Of a stretch of 64,000 bases of DNA, positions 53,868 through 63,127 are shown one piece after another. Under the pieces are notes generated by a model. The model made no database searches, was not told the DNA's origin, and saw only the letters and a list, made by a program, of their open reading frames with translations. The position numbers and the translations under genes are program-made. Position 1 is the first letter of the stretch. Each line of letters begins with the position of its first letter. The stretch comes from Azospirillum sp. B510 (GTDB lineage Bacteria > Pseudomonadota > Alphaproteobacteria > Azospirillales > Azospirillaceae): NCBI RefSeq assembly GCF_000010725.1, contig NC_013858.1, positions 124,001 through 188,000 on the forward strand. Reading direction: 5' to 3'.

Positions 53868-55420
53868 GCGGGCAGGTCCTGGCTTCCCCCCTCTCCCCGG
53901 GCGGGAGAGGGGAGCCGGGAGGCGGCGATCCTTCTGCGCAGAAGCGCCGAGGCGCGGTAGCGGTCCTCGCCATAGGTGCGGGCCAGCGCGTCGAGCACGC
54001 CCAGCACATGGGGCAGCCCGATCCGATCGGCCCAGGCCAGCGGCCCCAGCGGGTAGTTCACCCCCCTGGTCATCGCGATGTCGATGTCGGCGGCGCTGGC
54101 GACCCCCTGCATCGCCGCGTCCGCCGCCTCGTTGGCGAGCATGGCGACGCTGCGCATCACCACCAGACCGGGGGCGTCGTCGATCACCGACACCGCCTTG
54201 CCCAATGCCTGGAACAGCCCGGCTGCGGCGGCGAGCGCCTCGGCCGGGGTGCCGTCGGCGGGGGCCAGCGCGATGCGGGTCGCCTTGGCATAGTCCAGCG
54301 CGAGGTCGAACAGAACCAACGGGGTGATGCCGTCCTCGGCCGCGCGGGCGGTGGCGCCGCGGCCATCGGTCAGCGCCAGCGTGACGCCGTCCACCAGCAG
54401 GACGCCGGGGCCGGGCGCTTCATCCACGGCGATTCCGGCCTCGCAGAGAAGCCCGACCAGAGATGCGGCGGTGCCGAGGCCGCCCTGGACGACCACCCGC
54501 CGCGGCCTCGCACCCGGCTCGGCGTCGCGCGGCGCCGGCCCGGCGGGGCCGGGGCCGTGCTCGTAGAAGCCGCGCCCGGTCTTGCGGCCGAGCCGTCCGG
54601 CCTCGACCAGCTCCTGCTGGATCAGCGAGGGCTGGAAGCGCGGGTCGCCGAAATAGGCGGCATGGACCGAGCGGGTGACGGCGAAATTCACGTCATGGCC
54701 GATCAGGTCCATCAGCTCGAACGGCCCCATGCGGAAGCCGCCGGCCTCGCGCATCACCGCGTCGATGGTGGCGGGGTCGGCCGCCCGCTCCTGCACCAGC
54801 CGCAGCCCTTCGGCGTAGAAGGGGCGGGCGACCCGGTTGACGATGAAGCCGGGGGTGGAGCGGCAGCGCACCGGGCTCTTGCCCCAGGCCGTCGCGGTGT
54901 CGACCAGCGTGTCGAGCACAGCCGCGTCGGTGGCGAGCCCGCTGACGATCTCCACCAGCGCCATCACCGGGGCCGGGTTGAAGAAATGCAGGCCCGCCAG
55001 CCGTTCCGGCCGCCGCACCCCGGCGCCGATGGCGGTGACCGACAGCGATGACGTGTTGGTGGCGAGGATGGCCTCGGGGTTGACGATGCCCTCAAGCTCG
55101 GCGAACAGGCGGCGCTTGACCTCGAGATCCTCGATGATGGCCTCGACCACCAGACCGGCGGGGGCGAGGTCCGACAGGCCATCGACGGCGCGCAGCCGGT
55201 CGATCGTGGCGTCGCACTCCGCCGCCGTCCGCTTGCCCTTCCCGACCAGCGCGGTCAGCGCCTGGGCGATGGACTCGATGGCGGCTTGCGCTGCGCCGGG
55301 GCGGCTGTCGACCAGCAGGACCGGATGGCCGGCCTGCGCCGCGACCTGGGCGATGCCCTGGCCCATGGCGCCGCACCCGACCACCGCGACGGTGACGGAG
55401 GGAGGGAGCGCCGCCATCAC
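53864..55420 (-). CDS. paaH: 3-hydroxyacyl-CoA dehydrogenase PaaH
   Basis: Oxidises 3-hydroxyadipyl-CoA to 3-oxoadipyl-CoA. It is 518 residues: NAD motif VAVVGCGAMGQGIAQVAAQAG, catalytic HFFNPAPVMALVEIV, and a second HCDH domain in the C-terminal half (about 390-480). The last 17 residues (LPSPARGEGGSQDLPA region) are encoded by the dispersed palindrome and are probably a late extension. The start overlaps the paaG stop; the stop overlaps the paaI start. Confidence 0.94.
   Translation of the reverse strand: MMAALPPSVTVAVVGCGAMGQGIAQVAAQAGHPVLLVDSRPGAAQAAIESIAQALTALVGKGKRTAAECDATIDRLRAVDGLSDLAPAGLVVEAIIEDLEVKRRLFAELEGIVNPEAILATNTSSLSVTAIGAGVRRPERLAGLHFFNPAPVMALVEIVSGLATDAAVLDTLVDTATAWGKSPVRCRSTPGFIVNRVARPFYAEGLRLVQERAADPATIDAVMREAGGFRMGPFELMDLIGHDVNFAVTRSVHAAYFGDPRFQPSLIQQELVEAGRLGRKTGRGFYEHGPGPAGPAPRDAEPGARPRRVVVQGGLGTAASLVGLLCEAGIAVDEAPGPGVLLVDGVTLALTDGRGATARAAEDGITPLVLFDLALDYAKATRIALAPADGTPAEALAAAAGLFQALGKAVSVIDDAPGLVVMRSVAMLANEAADAAMQGVASAADIDIAMTRGVNYPLGPLAWADRIGLPHVLGVLDALARTYGEDRYRASALLRRRIAASRLPSPARGEGGSQDLPA
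53889..53911. repeat. Dispersed CCCTCTCCC palindrome copy inside paaH
   Basis: CCCTCTCCC (53889-53897) and GGGAGAGGG (53903-53911), a perfect 9-bp stem with a 5-base loop, lies in the last codons of paaH, about 20 bases before the paaI start. Confidence 0.8.
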
Positions 55421-56211
55421 CGCCCCTCGAATGTCGGGGGGCGCTTGGCGACGAAGGCGGCCACACCCTCGAGGTAGTCCCGGCTGCGGCCGGCCTCGCG
55501 CTGGAGATCGCGTTCGAGGTCGAGCTGGCTGTCCAGATCATTGTCCAGCGAGACGTTCAGCGCCCGCTTGATCAGCGCGAGGCCATGCGTCGGCTGGGTG
55601 GCGAGCTGGCGGGCGAGCGCGCCGGCCTCTTCCGCCAGCTTGTCGTCGTCGACCGCCTTCCAGATCATGCCCCAAGCCTCCGCCCGCTCGGCCGGGATCT
55701 TGTCGCCCAGCATGGCGAGGCCCATGGCGCGGGCATGGCCGACCAGGCGCGGCAGGGTCCAGGTGCCGCCGCTGTCGGGGATCAGCCCGATCTTGCAGAA
55801 GGCCTGGATGAAGCTGGCCGAGCGCGCCGCCAGCACGATGTCGCAGGCCAGCGCGAGGTTGGCGCCGGCCCCGGCGGCGACGCCGTTCACCGCACAGACC
55901 ACCGGCATCGGCAGCTCGCGCAAGCAACGGACCAGCGGGTTGTAGTTGGTCTCGATCGAGGCGCCGAGGTCCGGCGCCTCCTGTCCCGGTGCGACCGCGC
56001 GGTCGGACAGATCCTGCCCGGCGCAGAAGCCGCGCCCGGCGCCGGTCAGAAGCAGGCAGCGGACGGAGCTGTCCGCGCGCACGACGGCCAGCGCCGCGCG
56101 CAGCTCCTCATGCATCGCCGTGGTGAAGCTGTTCAGCCGGTCCGGCCGGTTCAGCGTGATGGTGGCGACGCCATCGGCGATGTCGAGCAGGATGGTCTTT
56201 TCCGTGGTCAT
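55417..56211 (-). CDS. paaG: Phenylacetate enoyl-CoA isomerase/hydratase PaaG
   Basis: Crotonase that isomerises ring-1,2-epoxyphenylacetyl-CoA to the oxepin form. It is 264 residues (E. coli 262): TITLNRPDRLNSFTTAMHEEL, oxyanion loops AGRGFCAGQDLSDR and NGVAAGAGANLALACD, and SFIQAFCKIGLIPDSGGTWTLPR. The acid residue for isomerase chemistry lies near GLIPDSGG. ATG 56211 overlaps the paaN stop (ATGA). An upstream in-frame extension to 56283 lies inside paaN and is rejected. Confidence 0.94.
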   Translation of the reverse strand: MTTEKTILLDIADGVATITLNRPDRLNSFTTAMHEELRAALAVVRADSSVRCLLLTGAGRGFCAGQDLSDRAVAPGQEAPDLGASIETNYNPLVRCLRELPMPVVCAVNGVAAGAGANLALACDIVLAARSASFIQAFCKIGLIPDSGGTWTLPRLVGHARAMGLAMLGDKIPAERAEAWGMIWKAVDDDKLAEEAGALARQLATQPTHGLALIKRALNVSLDNDLDSQLDLERDLQREAGRSRDYLEGVAAFVAKRPPTFEGR

Positions 56212-57887
56212 TGCGCCGCCTCCAGCACCGGAACGCGGCTCTGCACCACGCGGAAGCGGCTGGCGACGAAGGCGAGGTCGCACAGCGCCGCGTTGGCCGC
56301 CGGGTTGGCGCCGGTGCCGTGGAAGTCGCTGAAGGCCGCCGACTGGTTGACGAAGACGCCGCCGGTCAGGTTCACCGACAGGGCGACGCCGGCCTCGACG
56401 AACAGGTCGGTTGCCCGCTCGATCAGTTGCGGGTCGGTGCTGTAGAGGCCGGCGGTGAGCGCCCCCTTGGTCCGGGTCAGGCGGGCGGCGCGTTCCAGGC
56501 TGTCGGCGGTGCCGTCGGTCTTGACGATGATGGCGATCGGGCCGAACAGCTCATGGCCGTACTTGTCCTCCTCGGCCGCATCCATGGTCAGGAGCAGCGG
56601 CGTACGGATGCGGGCCTCGGGGAACTTGGGATGGGCGATGGCGCGCGACGGCAGCGCGACGGTGCCGAGCGTCGCCGCCTCGTCGATGCGGGCGAGCGTG
56701 GCGTCGGACTGGATGGCGCCCAGCACCTCGACCGCGCGGTCCGGGTCGGACAGGAACCTGTCGACGCCGCCGGCCAGCGCCGAGACCACCTGATCGAAGC
56801 CCATATGTTCGCCGCCGGCCTGGATGCCGTCCTTGGGGACGAAGATGACCTGGGTCGTCGTGCACATCTGGCCGGAATAGAGGCTGAGCGTGAAGGCGAG
56901 GTTGCGCACCATGCCCTTGGGGTCGTCGGTGCCGTCGATCACCACGCTGTTGACGCCGGCCTTCTCGGTGTAGACCTGGGCGTGGCGGGCGTTCCGCTCC
57001 AGCCAGTCGCCGAAGCCGGTCGAGCCGGTATAGTCGATCACCGCCACCTCGGGCCGCAGGGCCAGATCCCTGGCGATGCCGTCGCCGATGGCCAGGGTGA
57101 CGAGGTTGGGGTCGAGCCCGCACTCCGCCAGCACCTCGCGCGCGGTCTTCACGGTGATGGCGAGCGGCAGGATGGCGGTCGGGCCGGGCTTGACGATCAC
57201 CGCGTTGCCGGTGACGAGGCTGGCGAACAGGCCGGGATAGCCGTTCCAGGTCGGGAAGGTGGCGCAGCCGATGACCAGCCCGACGCCGCGCCCGACCACC
57301 TCGAAGCGCTTGTCCATCACCAGCGGCGGGTTCTTGCCCTGCGGCTTCTCCCAGCGCGCCGCCGGGGCCTGGTCGGTCATCGCCTTCCAGCCATAGGCGA
57401 CGGCTTCCAGCCCGCGGTCCTGGGCGTGCGGGCCGCCTGCCTGGAAGGCCATCATGAAGGCCTGACCGGTGGTGTGCATCACCGCGTTGGCGATCTCGAA
57501 GGAGCGCGCGTTCAGCCTTTTCAGGATTTCCAGGCAGACGCCGGCCCGGCCGTTCGGCCCGGCCTTGCGCCAGCCCGGCATCGCCGCCCTGGCCGCCGTC
57601 ACCAGCGCCTCGGCGTCCGACACCGGATAGGTGATGCCGAGGTCGAAGCCGAAGGGCGAGCGTTCGCCCCCCACCCTGCCGGTGACGCCCGGCTGGTCCA
57701 GCGCGAAAGGCTTGTCGCGGTGGCCGGCGAAGGCCGCCTCGCCATCCGCCGCCGCCGTCTCGCCATAGGCGCGCGGGCTCGGCATTTCGGGGAAGGCCGA
57801 CCAGTAGGCGCGGCTGCGGCTGGCCTCGACGGCTTTCCGCAGCATCGCCTCGTGCGTCTCGAACAGCGCTTGCGGGGTGGTGGTCAT
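56208..57887 (-). CDS. paaN: Phenylacetate degradation protein PaaN (aldehyde dehydrogenase)
   Basis: A 559-residue aldehyde-dehydrogenase-fold protein of the PaaN family. It carries IDYTGSTGFGDWLERNA, a Cys in LYSGQMCTTTQVIF (likely nucleophile) and HELFGPIAIIVKT. In organisms such as Pseudomonas and Azospirillum PaaN does the dehydrogenase step for which E. coli uses the C-terminal half of PaaZ. It lacks the MaoC hydratase domain of PaaZ, so a separate ring-opening hydratase must be encoded elsewhere. ATG 57887 is used. Confidence 0.92.
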   Translation of the reverse strand: MTTTPQALFETHEAMLRKAVEASRSRAYWSAFPEMPSPRAYGETAAADGEAAFAGHRDKPFALDQPGVTGRVGGERSPFGFDLGITYPVSDAEALVTAARAAMPGWRKAGPNGRAGVCLEILKRLNARSFEIANAVMHTTGQAFMMAFQAGGPHAQDRGLEAVAYGWKAMTDQAPAARWEKPQGKNPPLVMDKRFEVVGRGVGLVIGCATFPTWNGYPGLFASLVTGNAVIVKPGPTAILPLAITVKTAREVLAECGLDPNLVTLAIGDGIARDLALRPEVAVIDYTGSTGFGDWLERNARHAQVYTEKAGVNSVVIDGTDDPKGMVRNLAFTLSLYSGQMCTTTQVIFVPKDGIQAGGEHMGFDQVVSALAGGVDRFLSDPDRAVEVLGAIQSDATLARIDEAATLGTVALPSRAIAHPKFPEARIRTPLLLTMDAAEEDKYGHELFGPIAIIVKTDGTADSLERAARLTRTKGALTAGLYSTDPQLIERATDLFVEAGVALSVNLTGGVFVNQSAAFSDFHGTGANPAANAALCDLAFVASRFRVVQSRVPVLEAAQ

Positions 57888-57913
57888 GGCTGGCGTTCCC
57901 TCATTGTCGTTGG

Positions 57914-58993
57914 TCAGGCGGCGTCGAAATCGATGACGACCCGTTCCGTCAGCGGGCGCGACTGGCAGGTCAGGACATAGCCGGCCTCGACCTCCCACGG
58001 TTCCAGTGAGTAGTTCTCGGCCATCTCGACCTTGCCTTCGCGGACCCTGGCGCGGCAGGTGCAGCAGACGCCGGACTTGCAGGAATAGGGCAGGTCGGCG
58101 CCATGCCGGTGGGCGGCGTCGAGGATGCTCTCGCCGCCAAGGGCCAGCGTGAATTCCTTGCGCTTGCCGTCCTGGAGGATGGCGATGGTCGCGGCGTCGG
58201 TGGGGGTGTCGATCGCCGCCGTCCTCGCGGCGGGGCGGGCGGCGGTCGCGGTGCCGAACAGCTCGACATGGATGTTGGCGGCGGGCGTGCCGCAATCGGC
58301 CAGCGCATCGCGCACCTCCTCCACCATCGGCTGGGGGCCGCAGAGGAAGGCGGCGTCGATATCCTCGGCTTTGAGAGACCCGGCGCAGAGTTCGCGCACC
58401 AGGGCGGCGCCGATGCGCCCGCCCAGCAGCCCGGCCTCTTCCGGCTCGCGGCTCAGCACATGGTGGATGGCCAGCCGGCCGATATGGCGGTTCTTCAGGT
58501 CCTCCAGCTCTTCCCGGAAGATGATGGAGGAGACGGTGCGGTTGCCGTAGACCAGGACGAAGCGGCTCTTCGGCTCCCGCGCCAGCACGGTCTTCAGGAT
58601 CGACATCACCGGGGTGATGCCGCTGCCGGCGGCGAAGGCGACATAGGTGCGGGATGCCGCCGGGTCGATGGGGGTGTGGAAGCGCCCCATCGGCGTCATC
58701 ACCTCCAGCACGGCGCCCGGCGCCAGCGACTGGTTGGCATGGGTGGAGAACAGCCCGCCGTCCACCGTCTTCACCGCCACCCGCAGCTCGCCCTCGCCCA
58801 CGCCGGAGCAGATGGAGTAGGAGCGCCGGACCTCCTCGCCGCCGATGCGGGTCTTGAGGGTGAGATACTGGCCCTGGACGAAGCGGAAACGGTCGGCGAG
58901 ATCGGCCGGCACGTCGAAGGCGATCGACACGGTGTCCGCCGTTTCCCGCCGGCACTCGCGGATGGTCAGCGGGTGGAAGCTGGGGCTGGTCAT
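57914..58993 (-). CDS. paaE: Phenylacetyl-CoA epoxidase reductase PaaE
   Basis: NADPH-dependent reductase that feeds electrons to the PaaABC oxygenase. It is 359 residues: FAD domain (RRSYSICSG), NAD domain (FAAGSGITPVMSIL, FLCGPQPMVEEV) and a C-terminal plant-type 2Fe-2S domain (YSCKSGVCCTCRARV then LTCQSRP). The linker between the NAD and Fe-S parts is Ala-rich. ATG 58993 is used. Confidence 0.95.
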   Translation of the reverse strand: MTSPSFHPLTIRECRRETADTVSIAFDVPADLADRFRFVQGQYLTLKTRIGGEEVRRSYSICSGVGEGELRVAVKTVDGGLFSTHANQSLAPGAVLEVMTPMGRFHTPIDPAASRTYVAFAAGSGITPVMSILKTVLAREPKSRFVLVYGNRTVSSIIFREELEDLKNRHIGRLAIHHVLSREPEEAGLLGGRIGAALVRELCAGSLKAEDIDAAFLCGPQPMVEEVRDALADCGTPAANIHVELFGTATAARPAARTAAIDTPTDAATIAILQDGKRKEFTLALGGESILDAAHRHGADLPYSCKSGVCCTCRARVREGKVEMAENYSLEPWEVEAGYVLTCQSRPLTERVVIDFDAA

Positions 58994-59043
58994 GGGGGGT
59001 CCTTGGTCGGGCCGGTTGGGGAGGGGGCCTTTGCCGAAGCCAC

Positions 59044-59565
59044 TCAATGGCATTTGAACAGGTCGAACGGTTCGAGGCAGGCGTTGCAGGCGTGCAGAGC
59101 CTTGCAGGCGGTCGAGCCGAAGCGGCTGATCTGGCGGGTGTCCTCCGAGCCGCAGCGCGGGCAGGCGATCCCCTCGTCCGGTGCCGTCAGCGCCCGCTTG
59201 CCGGCGTGCGGCGGCGGGACGATGCCGACCTTGGCCAGCTTGTCCCGGCCGGTGTCGCTGATCCAGTCGGTCGTCCAGGGCGGGGCGATCACCACCGAGA
59301 CGCGGGCGTCGAGCCCGGCACGGGCCAGCGCGGTTTCCGCCTCCAGCACGATGACGCCGGTGGCCGGGCAGCCGGAATAGGTCGGGGTCAGCGCCACCGA
59401 CAGCCGGCCCTCGGCGTCGGCCGACACCGCGCGGACGATGCCGAGATCGACGATGCTCAACACCGGGATCTCCGGATCCATCACCCCGGCCAGCGCGTCC
59501 CAGGCGGCCTTCACCACCGCATCGGCGTCCGGTTCCGGTCCCCAGCGGCCCGCTGCCTCCGGCAT
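59044..59565 (-). CDS. paaD: Phenylacetyl-CoA epoxidase assembly protein PaaD
   Basis: A 173-residue protein: a MIP18/DUF59 domain (AAWDALAGVMDPEIPVLSIVDLGIVR) for Fe-S or diiron-centre assembly and a C-terminal Zn-ribbon with CPRCGSEDTR and CNACLEPFDLFKCH cysteines. It is needed for active epoxidase in vivo. It lies 7 bases after paaC. Confidence 0.94.
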   Translation of the reverse strand: MPEAAGRWGPEPDADAVVKAAWDALAGVMDPEIPVLSIVDLGIVRAVSADAEGRLSVALTPTYSGCPATGVIVLEAETALARAGLDARVSVVIAPPWTTDWISDTGRDKLAKVGIVPPPHAGKRALTAPDEGIACPRCGSEDTRQISRFGSTACKALHACNACLEPFDLFKCH

Positions 59566-59572
59566 TTCGCCC

Positions 59573-60337
59573 TCACCAGCTCGCGTCGGGATAGGCGCGC
59601 GGCAGGAACTGCATCTCGGCCAGCAGATAGCCGAGATGCTCGCTGTGCTCGCCGCGGCGGCCGCCCTTCTGCATCCAGCCGTCGGCCGGGCGGTCGAGCG
59701 TCGCCTCTTCCAGCACCGCCGCGACGCGGGTGGTCCAGGCTGCCTTCAGCTCGGCCGGGTCGGGGGCGATGCCGGCGGCGACCAGCGCCTGTTCGGCCTC
59801 GTCACGCTCGAACAGCTCGCCGGTGTAGGGCCAGAGCCGGCCGAGAGCGTCGGCCACCCTGGCATGGCTGACGTCGGTGCCGTCGCCCAGCCGGACCAGC
59901 CAGTCGCCGCTGTGGCGGACATGATAGCGCACCTCCTTGACCGCCTTGGCGGCGATGCCGGCCAGCGTGGCGTCCGTCGAGGCGCCGAGCCGCTCATACA
60001 GCTCCACCGCCCAGGAATCATGCAGGAACTGGCGGACGATGGTGTGGCCGAAATCGCGGTTGGGTTGTTCGACCAGCAGAGGGTTGCGGTAGTCGAAGAC
60101 ATCGCGCCGGAAGGCGAGACGGTCCTCGTCGCGGCCCTTGCCCTCCAGCTCGCCGGCATAGGTCAGCAGCAGGCGGGCATGGCCGACGAGGTCGAGCGCG
60201 ACATTGGTCAGCGCGATGTCCTCCTCCAGCTCCGGCGCATGGCCGCACCATTCCGACAGCCGGTGCCCCAGCACCAGCGACGTGTCGCCCAGTCGCAGCG
60301 CGTAGCCGAACAGGGCCTCCTTGAGATCCGTGCTCAT
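59573..60337 (-). CDS. paaC: Phenylacetyl-CoA epoxidase structural subunit PaaC
   Basis: A 254-residue ferritin-like helical subunit that holds PaaA in the complex. YALRLGDTSLVLGHRLSEWCGHAPELEEDIALTN and EVRYHVRHSGDWLVRLGDG match the family. It lacks a complete diiron set, as expected. ATG 60337 is used. Confidence 0.94.
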   Translation of the reverse strand: MSTDLKEALFGYALRLGDTSLVLGHRLSEWCGHAPELEEDIALTNVALDLVGHARLLLTYAGELEGKGRDEDRLAFRRDVFDYRNPLLVEQPNRDFGHTIVRQFLHDSWAVELYERLGASTDATLAGIAAKAVKEVRYHVRHSGDWLVRLGDGTDVSHARVADALGRLWPYTGELFERDEAEQALVAAGIAPDPAELKAAWTTRVAAVLEEATLDRPADGWMQKGGRRGEHSEHLGYLLAEMQFLPRAYPDASW

Positions 60338-60353
60338 CGGGTGGTCTTCCGGC

Positions 60354-60641
60354 CTAGATGTTTTTGACGTCGGCGGGGATGTCGTAGAAGGTCGGGTGGC
60401 GGTAGATTTTGTCGTCGGCCGGGTCGAACAGGCTGGCCTTCTCCGACGGGTCGGACGCCGCGATGTTGGATGCCGGAACCGCCCAGATGCTGACTCCCTC
60501 GCCGCGGCGGGTGTAGACGTCGCGGGCATTGTCCAGCGCCATGCGGACGTCGGCGGCATGCAGGCTGCCGACATGCTTGTGCGACAACCCGTTCTTCGGC
60601 CGGATGAAGATCTCGAACAGCGGCCAATCCTTGCGGTCCAT
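60354..60641 (-). CDS. paaB: Phenylacetyl-CoA epoxidase subunit PaaB
   Basis: A 95-residue small subunit: WPLFEIFIRPKNGLSHKHVGSLHAADVRMALDNARDVYTRRGEGVSIW is almost invariant in the family. It bridges PaaAC dimers. It lies 16 bases before paaC and 40 bases after paaA. Confidence 0.96.
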   Translation of the reverse strand: MDRKDWPLFEIFIRPKNGLSHKHVGSLHAADVRMALDNARDVYTRRGEGVSIWAVPASNIAASDPSEKASLFDPADDKIYRHPTFYDIPADVKNI

Positions 60642-60681
60642 GGTCGGAACCTTCCTATCTCGTCCCCGCGGAATTCTTTGG

Positions 60682-61683
60682 TCAGCCGGCCTTCTTCAGG
60701 GCGCGCTGCTTGCGTTTGGCGGCATGGGCGACGGCGGCCTCGCGGACCCAGGCGCCGTCGTCCCACGCCTTGCGGCGGGCCTCGATGCGCTCGCGGTTGC
60801 AGGGGCCGTTGCCTTTCAGGATCTCGGTGAACTCGGTCCAGTCGATGGCGCCGAATTCGTAATGGCCGGTCCCGGCGTTGAAGCGCAGGTCGGGGTCGGG
60901 GATGGTCAGCCCCAGGAACTCGGCCTGCGGCACGGTGGCGTCGACGAAGCGCCGGCGCAGCTCGTCATTGGAGAAGCGCTTGATCTTCCAGGCCATGTTC
61001 TGGGCGGAGTGGGCGGACTGCTCGTCCGACGGGCCGAACATCATCAGCGACGGCCACCACCAGCGGTTCAGCGCGTCCTGCGCCATCCGTTTCTGGTCGT
61101 CCGTGCCCCGGGCCAGCGCCAGCATCAGCTCGTAGCCCTGGCGCTGGTGGAAGCTCTCCTCGCGGCAGATGCGGACCATGGCGCGGGCATAGGGGCCGTA
61201 GGAGCAGCGGCAGAGCGGCACCTGGTTCATGATCGCCGCACCGTCCACCAGCCAGCCGATGGCGCCGATGTCGGCCCAGGTCGGGGTCGGGTAGTTGAAG
61301 ATGCTGGAATATTTGGCCTTGCCCGACAGCAGTTGGCCGATCAGCGCGTCGCGCGACACGCCCAGCGTCTCCGCGGCGCTGTAGAGGTAGAGGCCGTGCC
61401 CGCCCTCGTCCTGCACCTTGGCCAGCAGGGCCACCTTGCGGCGCAGGGTCGGCGCGCGGGTGATCCAGTTCCCTTCCGGCAGCATGCCGACGATTTCCGA
61501 ATGGGCGTGCTGCGCGATCTGGCGGACCAGCGTGCGGCGATACCCCTCGGGCATCCAGTCGCGCGGTTCGATCTTCTCCTCGGCGTCGATGCGCTCCTGG
61601 AAAAGCCTGTCCTCCTCCGTCACCAGCCGGGGGGATGATTGAGCGGCTTGCTCGGTCTTGGCATCCAGGCCCTGCGTGTACAT
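60682..61683 (-). CDS. paaA: Phenylacetyl-CoA epoxidase catalytic subunit PaaA
   Basis: The diiron monooxygenase that epoxidises the aromatic ring of phenylacetyl-CoA. It is 333 residues from ATG 61683 (MYTQGLDAK); a GTG at 61707 adds 8. Ferritin-like helices carry the iron ligands: [12 protein letters not shown] and [20 protein letters not shown]. First gene of the operon. Confidence 0.96.
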   Translation of the reverse strand: MYTQGLDAKTEQAAQSSPRLVTEEDRLFQERIDAEEKIEPRDWMPEGYRRTLVRQIAQHAHSEIVGMLPEGNWITRAPTLRRKVALLAKVQDEGGHGLYLYSAAETLGVSRDALIGQLLSGKAKYSSIFNYPTPTWADIGAIGWLVDGAAIMNQVPLCRCSYGPYARAMVRICREESFHQRQGYELMLALARGTDDQKRMAQDALNRWWWPSLMMFGPSDEQSAHSAQNMAWKIKRFSNDELRRRFVDATVPQAEFLGLTIPDPDLRFNAGTGHYEFGAIDWTEFTEILKGNGPCNRERIEARRKAWDDGAWVREAAVAHAAKRKQRALKKAG

Positions 61684-61736
61684 CGGCGCCCCCGAGATGG
61701 ATTGCACGTCCAGCGAACAGTCTGTGATGGAAAAAT

Positions 61737-61750
61737 ATGATACATGTCAA
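61737..61750 (-). promoter_or_regulatory. FNR/Crp-like box upstream of paaA
   Basis: Minus strand TTGACATGTATCAT matches the FNR consensus TTGAT-N4-ATCAA at 8 of 10 positions. It lies 54 bases before the paaA start, in a 362-base gene-free region (61684-62045) whose middle is AT-rich. The adjacent Crp/Fnr gene is the obvious candidate regulator. Confidence 0.5.
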
Positions 61751-62045
61751 AGACTGTAAAGATAATTTGTGTGTCGCTTTGGCGGCGGGGTAGGGTATGT
61801 GGAAAAAATAATTCAATGTCAGATATTTAACTGGTTTTATGGTGGCTATTCCTCGGCCGGAACTTGCTGGAAATATGCGCGACCAGGCAATCCGCGATAC
61901 ATAGCATGTGCGGGTATGCGGATTTTTTGCAATGCGGAATCGGCAGGCTGAAGCGGGGGAGGCGCTGCCGTGGGCTTGATTGATCGAAGCGGTCGGAGAC
62001 TCCCCTTCCCCTGGGCGGGAGGAAGGTTGGGCCGGGGCTGAAACC

Positions 62046-62876
62046 CTACGCCTTGGCCCGGTCTTCGCCGCGGCCCAGCCCTGCGCCGTTCCGGTGGTGG
62101 TGCGTGCCGGAGAAGGCGCGTTCCAGGCGGCGGGGCGCGCGGATCAGGTGGAGATACAACTCGTCGAACTGGCCGACGGAGGCGAGTTGGCGGACATCGT
62201 TGACGGTGATGCGCTGGCCGTTCAGTTCGATCAGGCCGCTGTCACGCAGCCGCCGCAGGGTGCGGTTGATGTGGACGATGCTCAGCCCCAGCGCGTCGGC
62301 CAGGATTTCCTGCGTCACCGGCAGGACGAAATGCCCGTCGGTCACCATGTTGACGATGCTGAGGCGGCGCAGAAGCTCGACGATCAGATGGGCGGTGCGT
62401 TCCAGCGCGGTGCGGCGTCCGAGGCTGAGCAGGCGCTCGGCGACGATGGCCTCCTCGCGTGCGCCCGACCAGGCCAGCGCCGCGGCAAGGCGCGGAAAGG
62501 ACCGGAACAATTCGCCGATCCGTTCCGGCGGGAAGCTCGCCACCTCCACCGGGGTCAGGGTGGTGACGCTGTGGTCGGCCGATTCGAACAGGGTGCAGGA
62601 CATGCCGATGATGTCGCCGGGCAGGACGAAGTTCACGACCTGACGGCGACCGTCGGGCAAGGCCTTGTGTCGGATCGCCCAGCCGTCCCGCATGATCCGC
62701 ACGTCGCGATACCGTTCCCCTTGCTGGAGAAGATCGGTGCGGGGGGCTTCGCGGGAGGTTGTGCTCTCCAAATCCGCAAGGTAGGCCTTTTCCTCCTCCG
62801 AAAGGATGAGATAGCTGCTTAATTTGAGCCACAGTGGAGTTGGGTCAAGCACGCGGCTCGCCAGGGCGCGAGTCAT
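62046..62876 (-). CDS. Crp/Fnr-family transcriptional regulator
   Basis: A 276-residue regulator: cNMP-like sensor domain (about residues 45-160; VVNFVLPGDIIGMSCTLFES) and a Crp-type winged HTH with PVTQEILADALGLSIVHINRTLRRLRDSGLI. The sensor lacks the N-terminal Cys cluster of FNR, so it is not an Fe-S oxygen sensor. ATG 62876 is used; the frame is open to a TTG at 62978. It is upstream of, and in the same direction as, paaA. No PaaX or PaaR regulator is seen, so it may regulate the paa operon. Confidence 0.87.
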   Translation of the reverse strand: MTRALASRVLDPTPLWLKLSSYLILSEEEKAYLADLESTTSREAPRTDLLQQGERYRDVRIMRDGWAIRHKALPDGRRQVVNFVLPGDIIGMSCTLFESADHSVTTLTPVEVASFPPERIGELFRSFPRLAAALAWSGAREEAIVAERLLSLGRRTALERTAHLIVELLRRLSIVNMVTDGHFVLPVTQEILADALGLSIVHINRTLRRLRDSGLIELNGQRITVNDVRQLASVGQFDELYLHLIRAPRRLERAFSGTHHHRNGAGLGRGEDRAKA

Positions 62877-63127
62877 GATCGTCTCTTTGCCTTCTTCATC
62901 AAAATATTGGCGATCCGATAAACGGGCGCGCAGATACACGAGTTCCGCGTGATCTCGAACGTTCAGGGGTTTCGGCAAAGAGGGCTACAACATAAGTTAA
63001 TCGGCGAAATATTTTTCTCGAACGGGCTGTGACGCGCAGCCGGCCCGGATGTTGTTCCCTATGCAATTGGGTGTACTGGCGGGACTGGAAAGGGCCGGGC
63101 CGGAAAACCGATCAGACGGGGGGTGGG

